Shown here: positions 51,136-61,295 of the stretch, piece after piece
Position numbering within the stretch: the first letter of the stretch is position 1
Layout of the letters: each line of letters begins with the position of its first letter
DNA from: Rhynchopus sp. YZ270_cl-10
Taxonomy: Eukaryota; Euglenozoa; Diplonemea; Diplonemida; Diplonemidae
Assembly: GCA_964035575.1 (NCBI GenBank)
Contig: OZ037912.1
Span: 310,001-374,000 of the forward strand
DNA length: 64,000 nucleotides
Direction: 5' to 3'
Program-made: the position numbers and the translations under genes
Notes under the pieces: model-generated
The model's database searches: none
What the model saw: only the letters and a program-made list of their open reading frames with translations
Told to the model about the DNA's origin: nothing

Positions 51136-52049
51136 CCCCCCCTAGGCATACTTGTCCCCCCAATATGGGGAGGCCCTATTCCCCCATATTTTGGTACCCT
51201 ACACTTTTGTGGCAAATATGGGGGAAATATGGGGGGAATACAGCAGGAATACTGCACAAATATGGGGGAATATGGGGGAATATGGGGGATTATGGGGGAA
51301 TATGGGGGAAATATGGGGGTGTTTTCCTATTGTTTTCCTAGTGTACTATAGTGTACTAGTGTACTATAGTGTACTATAGTGTACTATAGTGTACTATAGT
51401 GTACTATAGTGTACTATAGTGTACTATAGTGTACTATAGTGTACTATAGTGTACTATAGTGTACTATAGTGTACTATAGTGTACTATAGTGTACTATAGT
51501 GTACTATAGTGTACTATAGTGTACTATAGTGTACTAGTGTACTAGTGTACTGGTAAGTGGGCTATAGGTCAAACGCAGGGGCAATGCTAACCCGTCTGTG
51601 TCGAGGGCCTTATCGATGGCACCGGAAGGCCCGATGTCGTGAAGCTTTGTGCTGAAACCATCTGGGCGGTTAGGCCTGTTGATGCCTGACACCGGTGGCA
51701 AAACAGGGGAGTCTGAGAGGAACTCATAATGTTACTCTTCTTTCTGCCCATACCAAAACGTCAGCAGGTTTGCCCTTCTTATAGGGACTTACAACCATGT
51801 AATCCTCATGCGTCAGAGAAACGTCGAAAATTGTGTTGGAGGGGTGGGTAGGTAAGTAACGTACAGAAGCAGTACACCAGTACACCAGTGCACCAGTACA
51901 CCAGTACATCTATTCCCCCATAAAAAATATGGGGGAAATATGGGGAAAATATGGGGGAATATGGGGGGGAAAATCCCCCATATTTCCCCCATATTTTCCC
52001 CATATTTTACCCCTCCCCATAATGGGGGGACAAGTATGCCTAGGGGGGG
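51136..52049. mobile_element. 914-bp element with inverted ends and internal satellites
   Basis: CCCCCCCTAGGCATACTTGT, CCCCCCAATATGGGGAGG at 51136-51173 is mirrored at 52012-52049 with one or two changes. Subterminal AATATGGGGGA units occur in both halves in opposite orientation. The interior holds a 10-base minisatellite and a 5-base-stepped ACACCAGT run (51872-51906). No gene. Confidence 0.75.
51341..51552 (+). repeat. 10-base minisatellite (GTGTACTATA)n
   Basis: About 21 units of GTGTACTATA, with edge units shortened to GTGTACTA. It lies inside the 914-bp element and is highly regular. Confidence 0.95.
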
Positions 52050-52763
52050 CCGTCCGGCCGTTTTTGCTGTCCAAAACCACTTTTTTCGTAAAAACCCGCG
52101 AAAAACCCGAAAAAACACCCAAAAACCCCCCCAAACCCCCAAAAAATCACCCAAAACCACGAAAAACACACTTTTGAGCACTATTTCGTACTTTTTCCTG
52201 ATTTTTTGGTGTTTTTCCCCGCTTTTTCCGCCTTTTTCCATGGAATTATACCCCCTAATATGCCTATAGAATCCCTGTACTGCTCACTGAGACAGCATAG
52301 CGACCAGAGGCTCCTTATTCATCGTACCGATGTCTTCGTCATCAAGGGGTGTACAATCTTCCGCAAATTCCTGCATCTCTGTCTTTGTGAATGATCAAGC
52401 ACTCTAGTGTTGTACTTTTCAAGTTGCTGCTTCTGGGTGCTTTGCATGGACCTGCCTTTGTGGTGCGCTTTGGTGTGTGCTGCGGCAAGTTCTTCCCTTG
52501 AGAGAGACGGAACCCAACCTAGACTGTAGAGGATGTCTAGGTTTCAGCGACAGTGAGTCGGTGTTGTCGGGGTGCTGGCTCCTTCCGTGGTGGCTTGCAA
52601 CTTGGTCAAGGACACCGACAATGGATTCACACGAATCATTGGTTATGGGAGGAGGCAAGCAAGGCTTTACTGCACTTAGGCACAGGATACGTTGTCATTT
52701 TCAGGGACCAAAAAAGTCCTAGCAAGTGCTGCAAGTACGATTTTACACAGCTCAGGAGGTCTG
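52050..52763. other. No clear gene
   Basis: A- and C-rich low complexity (52070-52220), then about 450 bases of ordinary composition (52240-52690) with short overlapping frames on both strands, none recognisable. It could hold a fragment of an older gene. Confidence 0.4.
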
Positions 52764-53440
52764 TCGGGCAGTTTGGAGGGATTTAGACACTTCTGCGACT
52801 GCCTGAACACGCCTTTTGGGTTTTTGGGTTTTGGGTGCGAAAAACGTCAACAAAGGGGAGGAAGTACCGTTATTTTAAGCGTTGCAGACACAAAAAACAC
52901 CCTCAAAAACCCCCCAGGGACCCCAAAAAGCTGCAAAATCCACACATTTCCACCTCGGGACCTCATTGGAGGTGGACTGAGGTGTTTTTTGGGTGTTTTG
53001 AATGAATTGAAATTATTTTTTTTTTGGTACATAAACGGTCTTCTGCTAGGCGTTGCATAGCCGTTGCTTAAGTGTTGCATAAGTGTTGCATGGCCTATAA
53101 AACCCTCCCAAGTGCCCAAAATGCTATTTTTCACCCTACATGAGGTCTGGGGGACATTTTCCTGGGTGTTTGGACACCATTCCGACTGCCTTAGCACTTT
53201 TTGGGGGGTTTTCAGGTACAAAAAAAGTCAAAAAAGTGACTAAAAAAAGGGTACTTTTAAGCGTTTGGGGCACACACACCCACTGCAAAATGCATCTGGG
53301 GCCCCCACAGGACCCCTAAAAGCTGTAAAAACCATATATTTCCACCCTGGGACCCCACCGGATGTGGACCGAGGTGTTTTTCGGGTGTTTAGAAGGAATT
53401 TTGTCTGACTGGAAAATTTTTTTGGTAAGTGTTGCATTTT
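52764..53440 (+). repeat. Two diverged tandem units of about 360 bases
   Basis: Unit 1 (52764-53040) and unit 2 (53120-53435) share ACACTTCTGCGACTGCCT/ACACCATTCCGACTGCCT, TTTTAAGCGTT, CCCCAAAAAGCTGCAAAA/CCCCTAAAAGCTGTAAAA, TTTCCACC and GACTGAGGTGTTTTTTGGGT/GACCGAGGTGTTTTTCGGGT. No frame is conserved. Confidence 0.65.
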
Positions 53441-53656
53441 GGCCATCTTGGTGACGATCTGGCGCCATTTTTGGAGATTTTTCACAAAAAACCGATTTTT
53501 TTTAACCAGGAAAGTCTCTGTAGAGGTTGTCAGGTGGTTTAATGGGATATTTGGGTGATCCCCAGGGCGATTTGCGGCCAGGCACGCCCACCTTAGTGGA
53601 TTTCTTCACCTAAATTTCAAAAAAATGGGTTTTGGACAGCAAATCCTTAAGGAATT

Positions 53657-53676
53657 CCTTATACGTGGCCCCCCCT

Positions 53677-53708
<32 letters not shown>

Positions 53709-53736
53709 TAGGGGGTATCAAACCCCACGTATAAGG
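53657..53736. repeat. Poly-C tract within a hairpin
   Basis: 31 consecutive C (53678-53708) flanked by CCTTATACGTGG and CCCACGTATAAGG. The homopolymer length may be unreliable in the assembly. Confidence 0.7.
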
Positions 53737-54183
53737 TGTCATAAAACACGTATTTTTTTCTTTTTGACAAAAATGCATTTCAAAGTGATTTTGACCATAT
53801 ATTCCCACCCACACCACCCAAAAAATACCCCCTCGCCCTGTTTTGACCCCAACTGACCCTTTTTTGGCCCCAAAACGGGCAAACTGAAAAAGTGGCAAGG
53901 ACTTGGTACCTTGGGAGGGTACTAGGACCTGGTACCTTTTTTGAAACATGGTTCTAAGTTCCACCAAGTCCCTCTAAACACCCCGAAACCGCCTGGGTAC
54001 CCCTCGGGATAGGTTCTGGGGTGAAAATATGTGGCTTTGAGGGCTTTTCTGGCCCCAAAATGAGTAAAAGCGGTCCAAACAGCAGGTGGTGCAGATGAAG
54101 GCCACAGTGGAGAGAACCACACGCTGCTTTTTGCACCGCTTTTACACATTCTGAGGCGGTTGTATTGTGTTGTGTATTATGTA

Positions 54184-54595
54184 CAGTCATCCAACAAACG
54201 TTGGTGGGTAAAAACGTTGGTGGGTAAAAAGGTTGGTGGGGTAAAAACGTTGGTGGATTTGGGGTCTCGAAAAAATTTGGTGGGTTTTTTGGATTAGAAC
54301 TGCATTTTTGAGTTTCCTTTACGTGGACCCCTATGCCCCTATGCCCATCCTCCCCTCCCCGACTTCCACCCAAACCCGGTCCAGATTGAAAAAATACCGC
54401 AAAAGTAAAAAAAGATGCCCCCATATACAAAACCTGCCGCAGGTTTACACCGTCAATGTTGCACTTTTGGGTTTGCGGGTACATGGTAAACACAGGTTAG
54501 AAACCACTAAGGTTGGTGGGTAAAAAGGTTGGTGGGTTTGGGGTCTCGAAAAAATTTGGTGGGTTTTTACCCCACCAACCTTTGTTGGATGACTG
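54184..54595. mobile_element. 412-bp MITE with Tc1/mariner-like ends
   Basis: CAGTCATCCAACAAACGTTG at the left and its near-perfect complement at the right (CAACCTTTGTTGGATGACTG), each flanked by TA (54182-54183 and 54596-54597). TA target duplications and CAGT ends are typical of the Tc1/mariner superfamily. Both arms carry tandem GTTGGTGGGTAAAAA units and a shared GGGGTCTCGAAAAAATTTGG block in direct orientation. No transposase. Confidence 0.8.
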
Positions 54596-55262
54596 TATTA
54601 TGATGGGGCAATTATCACAATACAGCCATCACGTAGTACGCCTATCCCATACGCAGTGAGTCTATCATCAGACCCACAGATGCATGTTTATATTGGCCTG
54701 GCAGGTGTCCCTCCTCCCTCGGTATTTTCTTGTCAGTGCAATGTTGGGTGTTTCTGTGTCTTTTCAGGACTCATGCCACATTGTACATTATTTTTCTCCC
54801 AAACACAGTAAAAAAACCTCCCCACATTGGTTTCCATCATATCTTTATTGTATTTTACTTATCGTGTTTTGGAGAATGTTTTGTATTGTAATGGTTTGTA
54901 AATGATGTGTGTGTGTGCACGAATGACACATTCATCTCACAAATTTTCTTTTTCCGGTGTCTGCGTCCACAAAGCCGTTTGCACTTTAACTATTTTTTTT
55001 TATTTTATTTTACGCAAAATGTTGGGCGTGTTGTAGATTATTTCTACAGGGTGGAGTTCCAGGAGCGTGGGTCCCCTATATTGACAGCACACCCCGTTTT
55101 TTTTCTTTCCTCCCGATTGCAATTACTTTTGGTGTGGCTGAGTGGGGGTGCACAACGTGCGCAATAAGTGCGAATCACCCCCCTTCAGCTACACCATGTT
55201 TTCTTTTCTTTTTTTCTTCCTTTATTTTTTTTTGCCAAGCATTGAAATAGAATCGACAGAAG

Positions 55263-55770
55263 GTGCGTGACTGCAAAATTGGGGTTAAAAAATATTTTTT
55301 TTGGGGTGCTTCTACTCACTCTGAGTGGGTGTGTGATGGATATTCGGGACTATGTGGGGTCCGGGAGGGGTATTTTGGGGGTTTCAGGCAAAAAAACGAA
55401 AAAAATATGACCGTAACAGGGGGTGTGCAAAGTGTCTTGGGGATGTCTTGGGGACGTCTTGGGCATTTTTTTGACCTAAAAACACCAAAAAAACACTTCC
55501 AAAAGTGTCAAATATGTCCAAAACAGGTTGGAATGGACTCACAGGCCACTTTTGGGGTATATTTGTGCCAAAGGAGGCTTTGTGATGTCAAAAAATATCC
55601 CGGTTTTTGATTTTTTTCTCGAAAAATCGCTATTTTGCCCAAAGTGGCCAAAACGTGAAAAAAGCCGTTTTTTCACTATTTTTTTCCATTTTTTTGTATT
55701 CTGGGGTGGCTTCTGGGTCGTTTTTCGACCCACAGGCCCCCTGTGACCCACTCTGAGGGTGTTTTTCACC
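55263..55770 (+). repeat. Repeat H, diverged unit
   Basis: Shares CAAAACAGGTTGGAATGGAC, TCACAGG, GTTTTTTCACTATTTTTTTC and GACCCACTCTGAGG with the right arm of the palindrome that follows (56475-57053), in the same orientation but with many changes. Confidence 0.6.
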
Positions 55771-55864
55771 CGCAGTTGCCTTGGAGATGACCAGATAATG
55801 CCAAATGAATTTTCCGTGCGCAAAAAATGGCTGGAGTCGTACCCCCTAACCCCCCCCCCCCCCC

Positions 55865-57053
55865 TAGGTGGGGGCAAAACCCCTATTTTTTTGAGGCATT
55901 TTGACTTTTTTGGACTTCCGCGCAAAGTACGTACAAACCACCCCTCATACCCACCCAGAAATGGGTCAGAAACACCCTGTGACCCGAAAATCCATGCTAA
56001 GGGCGACTCAGAATATGAAAAAATGCAAAAAAATAGTGAAAAAGTGGCCTTTTGACGGTTTTGGCCATGTTGGGTAAAATGGCCATTTTTGGACAAAAAA
56101 ATCAAAAAAACAGCAAAATTTCGACGTCATGACAGCTGCTTGGGCACAAACCTACCCCAGGGAGGTCCTGTGAGTCCATTCCGACCTGTTTTGGACACTT
56201 TAGGTACTTTTTTTGGCCGTTTTTTGGTGTTTTTAGGTCAAAAAATACCCTGGACTTTACCCTGGACGTCCTGGGCCGCGACTTGCGCCCTGCTTTTGGA
56301 CCCACTCTGGGCCAAAAAATGGGTGAAAACCCCCGAAAAAGCACTCCGGGAACCCAGATAGTTCCAAATATCCACCAGAAACCCACCCAAACACCTCAAA
56401 AACATGCCAGAAAAATATTTTTAAAAACACACTTTTTCAAATAAGTCATTATGGAACCTGCCCAGATGAACTTTTTGAAAAAAGTGTGTTTTTGAAAATA
56501 TTTTTCTGGCATGTTTTTGAGGTGTTTGGGTGGGTTTCTGGTGGATATTTGGAACTATCTGGGTTCCCGGAGTGCTTTTTCGGGGGTTTTCACCCATTTT
56601 TTGGCCCAGAGTGGGTCCAAAAGCAGGGCGCAAGTCGCGGCCCAGGGACGTCCAGGGTAAAGTCCAGGGTATTTTTTGACCTAAAAACACCAAAAAACGG
56701 CCAAAAAAAGTACCTAAAGTGTCCAAAACAGGTCGGAATGGACTCACAGGACCTCCCTGGGGTAGGTTTGTGCCCAAGCAGCTGTCATGACGTCGAAATT
56801 TTGCTGTTTTTTTGATTTTTTTGTCCAAAAATGGCCATTTTACCCAACATGGCCAAAACCGTCAAAAGGCCACTTTTTCACTATTTTTTTGCATTTTTTC
56901 ATATTCTGAGTCGCCCTTAGCATGGATTTTCGGGTCACAGGGTGTTTCTGACCCATTTCTGGGTGGGTATGAGGGGTGGTTTGTGGGTACTTTGCGCGGA
57001 AGTCCAAAAAAGTCAAAATGCCTCACCCGTCCTGAAGGTTTTGCCCCCACCTA
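55865..57053. repeat. 1.19-kb palindrome (repeat H, inverted pair)
   Basis: Left arm 55865-56440 and right arm 56475-57053 are inverted copies, almost perfect over about 530 bases. Only the outer 40 bases differ (CCCCTATTTTTTTGAGGC against CTTCAGGACGGGTGAGGC after complement). The spacer is 34 bases. Frames of 90-135 codons on both strands are mirror images of each other and not genes. Confidence 0.9.
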
Positions 57054-57069
57054 CCCCCCCCCCCCCCCC

Positions 57070-57207
57070 AAACAAAGTAAAATAGAAAAGGGACTCTGGC
57101 ACCTCCTACTGCAAAGCGTACTCCTTCTATTTGCTCTCTTTTAAGGATCCTGTGAAGAAAACCGGTGGCTGCTATCTAGTGATAGTAGTCTATAATTAAA
57201 CAAAAAA
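57070..57207 (+). repeat. Dispersed hairpin repeat family A, copy 6
   Basis: GGACTCTGGCACCTCCTACT, GCAAAGCGTACTCCTTCTAT, TTGCTCTCTTTTAAGGATCC, GGTGGCTGCTATCTAGTGAT, AGTAGTCTATAATTAAAC. The longest copy. It begins right after the C-tract ending the palindrome. Confidence 0.7.
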
Positions 57208-57486
57208 ACATTTATGGAATGGTTGCAGGCCTGTTTCTAAATCCGGTCCCCGTCCCCAGATTTGGGAAAATAATTTTTTTTCCCGCACTTTTTTTCCCGC
57301 CATCTCTACTGCGTTTTAGGGGTTCACAGGGGCTCAGAGGAGCCCGAGAAAAAATACCACGTGTCTGGATGAGACCGCTCATGCAAAATAACCAGTTTTT
57401 GGGGGAGGGAAAAAAAAGGGGGGGAGGGGTGCCGAATCCAGAACGGCCCCCCACCATCACCAAGCCCCCCTGTGGTTGAACGGGAG

Positions 57487-57715
57487 TACCTTGGGGAAGT
57501 GGGTTGCTGACCGCACCATCCAGGCTGTACCTCAAATTTTTTTTGCCTGCGGCGCAATTTTTCATTTTTTGCTCGCAAAAAAGGGTTCGTTGAGTGGCTC
57601 TGTGGTGTAAAAAGATAGATTTTTTACACCGTGCACTAAATTTTATTTTGCCTGCGGCGCCATTTTTTTTGTATTTTTTTTGCTCCGCAAAAAAAAAAAA
57701 AAATACAGTCCATCT
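57487..57715 (-). repeat. Foldback-like repeat family C2, copy 3
   Basis: GGGTTGCTGACCGCACCATC, TTTTGCCTGCGGCGC, GGGTTCGTTGAGTGGCTCTG, TGGTGTAAAA, TTTTTTACACCGTGCACTAA, GCCTGCGGCGCCATTTTTTT. Same orientation as the 35.5-kb copy. Confidence 0.65.
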
Positions 57716-58274
57716 GTTCCCAATGTCTTCCCTGGTCAGCAGCGCCGAAAATTATCTCATGGACCACACTTCACTGAGGCGGTGCACGAACCAATGGTTT
57801 ATTTTCTTGGATCTTCTGCCTCGATAAAGAAATCTCTGAAACTCATACAGAAAACAGTAGTAGTTTTTCCGAGAGACCACAAAGTGAGGTGGGCAAACGC
57901 CACTTTCGGAGGATTACTGCAGCCCTGGCCAACCTGGAGCCCTCCATCACCCTCGTCGAGGCACAAGTACCCCCTCCGCCATTCTTCCACACTATCCGTG
58001 AGGACGATTTTCCTTGCGTATGAGCAAGGGGCCAGCCCATATCAGCTTTGTCTAAAAATCCCTCCACCCATCACCCAAATATGGCCCAGATTGTGTTCAA
58101 ATGGGTCAAATTTTCACAGCGCTTCCCAAATTTGTCATGGAGGCGGGCGCAAAGCGCAAAAAAACCCCGAAAAAGGGCACAAAAATCACACAAAAAAGAC
58201 GCGAAAAGGGCGGGAAAAAAACCGGTCCCCAGCCGAAAAAACCCCGGAAAATAGGCCCGTCACGGTTCAGGCCT

Positions 58275-58325
58275 GGAATGGTTGGCAAGACTAAGACTAA
58301 GACGAAGCAGGGAGTCGTTGCCTGA
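58275..58325 (+). pseudogene. Relict 3' end of a receptor gene
   Basis: GGAATGGTTGGCAAGACTAA then GACGAAGCAGGGAGTCGTTG and CCTGA encode GMVGKTKTKTKQGVVA and a stop, against GMVGKTKAKQGIVA at the end of receptor copy 2. Similarity is lost upstream, so only about 51 bases of a former gene remain. The GACTAAGACTAAGACGAAG segment has gained two Thr/Lys codons. Confidence 0.75.
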
Positions 58326-58369
58326 GTGTACAGTAGTTTTGTTGTGGATAATGTGTGCGTGTCCTCGCC

Positions 58370-58520
58370 CCGTAGTACTTCCCGCCCTCCCATGCGCACT
58401 GTCGTTGCAAACATGATCATGTGGGTGGTGTTTCTCTTGTTCTTTTGTCCTGATGTTAATATGTATTTTTGGCAATTAACGGTGCTGTTCCGTTCACACG
58501 GTTAACGTACTACAGTTTCT
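58370..58520 (+). repeat. Segment J, copy 1 (probable receptor 3' flank)
   Basis: Shared with 60600-60762: TCCCGCCCTCCCAT/TCCCCTCCCTCCCAT, GCACTG, GGGTGGTGTTTCT, TTGGCAATTAACGGT/TTGGCAATAAACAGT, GTTCCGTTCACACGGTT/GTTCCGTTTACACGGTT, CACAGTTTCT. As copy 1 follows the receptor relic, it is probably that gene's 3' flank. Confidence 0.6.
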
Positions 58521-59506
58521 TTGGCGTTTTGAAAAGTTCTTGAGGTCTTACTGTGATGCTTATGAAATGGTCAAAACAAATGCTTTTTTTTTGACATACA
58601 ATGTACAATGAAGGTTTCTGTCGCGATTGACTTTGAGAATGATGTTGTTTCCTTTTGTACCCCCTTTTCACGTCTCCCCCATATCGCCAGCCCCTCTCCA
58701 TCCCGTGTCTGTGCTCTACACCAGCTTCATATACCTCACAGATAACAAGCTTCTTCTGGCAAATTCGGAAAATACGACATGTAGATGCATCAATGCAATT
58801 TTTTCCCCCCTACTGGTGTGGCTAAATCCAGTACAAAAACAGCACAAAAGAATCACAAAAGAAGTACAAAAATTACACTTTATTTTGGGGGTGTTTTTCG
58901 CGAAAAATTATTTCCCTGTATAAGCTTTTTGGGGGTCAGGGTCGGGGGGGAAATTTTTTTTGGCCTACAAAAAATTGGGGAATTTTTTTCTTCTTCGATT
59001 CTCGAGAGTCCGTACGTGCTGTGATGGGGTCACTTTGCGCTGAGAAATGAGTATTTTTGACCTAAAATGCATGCATCAGTTTTTACAGGGCATTTTCAGG
59101 TTTGGTGTAAAATATGGTCAGTACTTGACCACTGAGGGTAAAGTGCAAGGTGAACGTGGGGGCAGTTTGCATAGCTGCGAACTTTGCTGCATGTTGTGAC
59201 CCACCATTTTACAAATACTAGGTAAAATTTACGGAACTGACGATAATTACCAACGACAGTGCCAATTTATGTCGACATTTTTCAGAAATGTTGCGTACCG
59301 TGGCTTCGCCAGGAACTTTTGGGTGCCATGACTTGGGGCGATTGGGAAAGTACGAATTGGTACCAAAAAAAACCCCTTTTTTAGGGTATACAAAAAAAGT
59401 ACAAAAGAAATACAAAAATTACACTTTATTTTTTGGAGTTAGCCACACCACCTACCATAACTTTTTTTTTTGCTTGCTTACAGGGTTTCCGCCAGGATTT
59501 GGGGTT
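58521..59506. other. Repeats, no gene
   Basis: Contains an inverted family C1 copy (59010-59310). Two similar ATTACACTTTATTTT blocks (58875 and 59418) each follow a TACAAAA-rich stretch. No open frame with a domain. Confidence 0.45.
59010..59310 (-). repeat. Dispersed repeat family C1, copy 3 (inverted)
   Basis: GTGAACGTGGGGGCAGTTTG, GAACTTTGCTGCATGTTGTG, ACCCACCATTT are the complement of 1325-1375. AATGTTGCGTACCGTGGCTT plus CGCC at 59286-59312 is the complement of 1135-1160 and 49980-50000. Confidence 0.65.
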
Positions 59507-59659
59507 TCAGAAATTGGGGTGTACCATGAAAACGACCCCCGAAAAAAAAAATTTCTCCCCGAAAAAGCGGTCGTCGCGCGCTTCGCGCGCGCCTCCCTGG
59601 CAGACACAGGTAGAGAGGCGAAGCGTGTGGGGGGTGCTACAAAAATTTTTTTTGGGAAG

Positions 59660-59852
59660 GGTTGAAAGGGCAGAAGGGGAGGCGCGAGATACGCTCACTA
59701 CCGGTTGAGGTGTCACTTCCACTGGCCGTATCGGCTCGTCAACCGTGGGAGGGGTCTCCTTCTTGACCAAGACAAGTCGGCTCTGCCGCAGCTTTGGCAC
59801 AACTTTTTGGGTTTTAGCACCAGGTTTTTTAGCACCAGCTTTGATAGCAACC
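59660..59852 (-). other. Possible 5' coding fragment on the minus strand
   Basis: From an ATG at 59852 the minus strand encodes MVAIKAGAKKPGAKTQKVVP, then KLRQSRLVLVKKETPPTV and PIRPVEVTPQPVV, a basic start followed by a Pro-rich stretch, preceded by C/T-rich sequence. It runs into repeat-derived sequence at about 59660. It may be the first exon of a gene broken by repeats. No family recognised. Confidence 0.2.
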
Positions 59853-60599
59853 ATGTTAAGCTTCGCAGCTGTGTTGTCTGGTAGAGTTGGTTCGTTTGGA
59901 GGTCGGGGGTGGAAGCTTAACAAGGTAAGGAGTCTTGTGGTGATGGTATTTGTTTTTTCATTGCATGGCGCTACACAGTGATTACAGTGCTGCCGTTGGA
60001 ACATGTAATAGAAAGTGAATGCACTCGTCGCTTGCACCGAAGCCTCCTTTAAAAAAGGGGCAATGCACAGAAGTGTCAATGATAATATAGCAATATCAAA
60101 TAGCCAGCAACACAGCGCCGCAGGCGCACGGTACGCTACTTTTTTTTCTTCTTTTTCCCTAGATTTTACCCCCCTTTTCTTCCACTTCTTTTGACACAGC
60201 GAGCCAAACGCTCGGGTCACATGACCACGGGGGGTCATCTGCAACCTCTAAAACCCCATTTTTCTCGGGGTGTACTTTGGTACACCCCGAATCCCTGTAA
60301 AAACCCAAAAATTTCCGGGAAAAATATTGGGGTGTACCAAAGTACACCCCGGTACACCTTGGTGGAAACTCTGCTGCTTGTTAGTTCGCACACCGACCAC
60401 GGAAAAAAGTTTGTTCTCTTATGGTGTGGCCCGCCTATCGATTTAAACCACTTTTGGGCGATTCTTGGGACATCCAAAACCGCAAAACGGGCCACACCAT
60501 CTTACTTCTCTTTTTCTTCTTTTCCCACTCTTTTCTTTTACACAAGCGTCTTCCTTTTAATACTAAGGAGGGTCTTCGGACCCTGGCCGCACAATTCCC

Positions 60600-60762
60600 C
60601 ACCTCCTGCATTACTTCCCCTCCCTCCCATCCGCACTGACGTCGAAGCATGACCATGGGGGTGGTGTTTCTGATGTTGCAACGTATTCACAACATTGAGT
60701 GGGTATTTGTTTGGCAATAAACAGTGGTGTTCCGTTTACACGGTTTGCGTACCACAGTTTCT
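60600..60762 (+). repeat. Segment J, copy 2
   Basis: See 58370-58520. No receptor coding remnant is visible just upstream here. Confidence 0.6.
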
Positions 60763-61295
60763 ATGCGTACAGACTCGCATGTTGTTGTTCTCCAGTTTTT
60801 CTTTTCTTTTTTTAAAATACTGGGCTCCTTTCTTGCTTTCGTGACAAAGATCATAGACAAGAAGTATTTTCCTGAAATTCCTGACAACCTCTCATCTGCG
60901 CAAATAGAATTCACTTATTTTGGATGAGTTCAACGAAAAGCACACATTTGTTTAATAAAGAGATCGGTTGTGTGGACTGAAAGTCATGCCTGCTGACGGT
61001 ATTGCAACACTTAAATCACTTCGCCGGTGCACACAGCTTAGAATGCACTGCATTGCCCCCCTCTCTTTTCTCCCCTGTGCTCTACGGCACTTTCTGTACC
61101 TCAGGCAAACACATTCATTCCGGAAATTTGCATATTATCGGTGTCAAGTCGGGAGGGGGGAAAGAAAGTCCACACCCACGAGGCGAGCGTTTTGGCAGGC
61201 GCTTGTAAGGACAGCCAAAAAGACTTGAATCTGAATCAGAAGTGGTGTGGAAGCGAACAACAGACAACCTTTATTTTCCCCTCTCCCCGTTTAGG

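Noticed and set aside
51341-51552. Possible CRISPR array
   Set aside because: The 10-base units have no spacers. It is a simple minisatellite, and the genome is eukaryotic.
56089-56828. Two frames encoding the same MDKKIKKTAKFRRHDSCLG start on opposite strands
   Set aside because: Mirror images produced by the palindrome; the content is low complexity.
57680-58294. 204-codon plus-strand frame
   Set aside because: It starts in a family C2 repeat, ends in the receptor relic in another frame, and shows no domain.
58500-60760. Spliced-leader RNA gene near TACAGTTTCT or CACAGTTTCT
   Set aside because: Only a short similarity to a remembered diplonemid leader; no donor site or snRNA-like structure follows.
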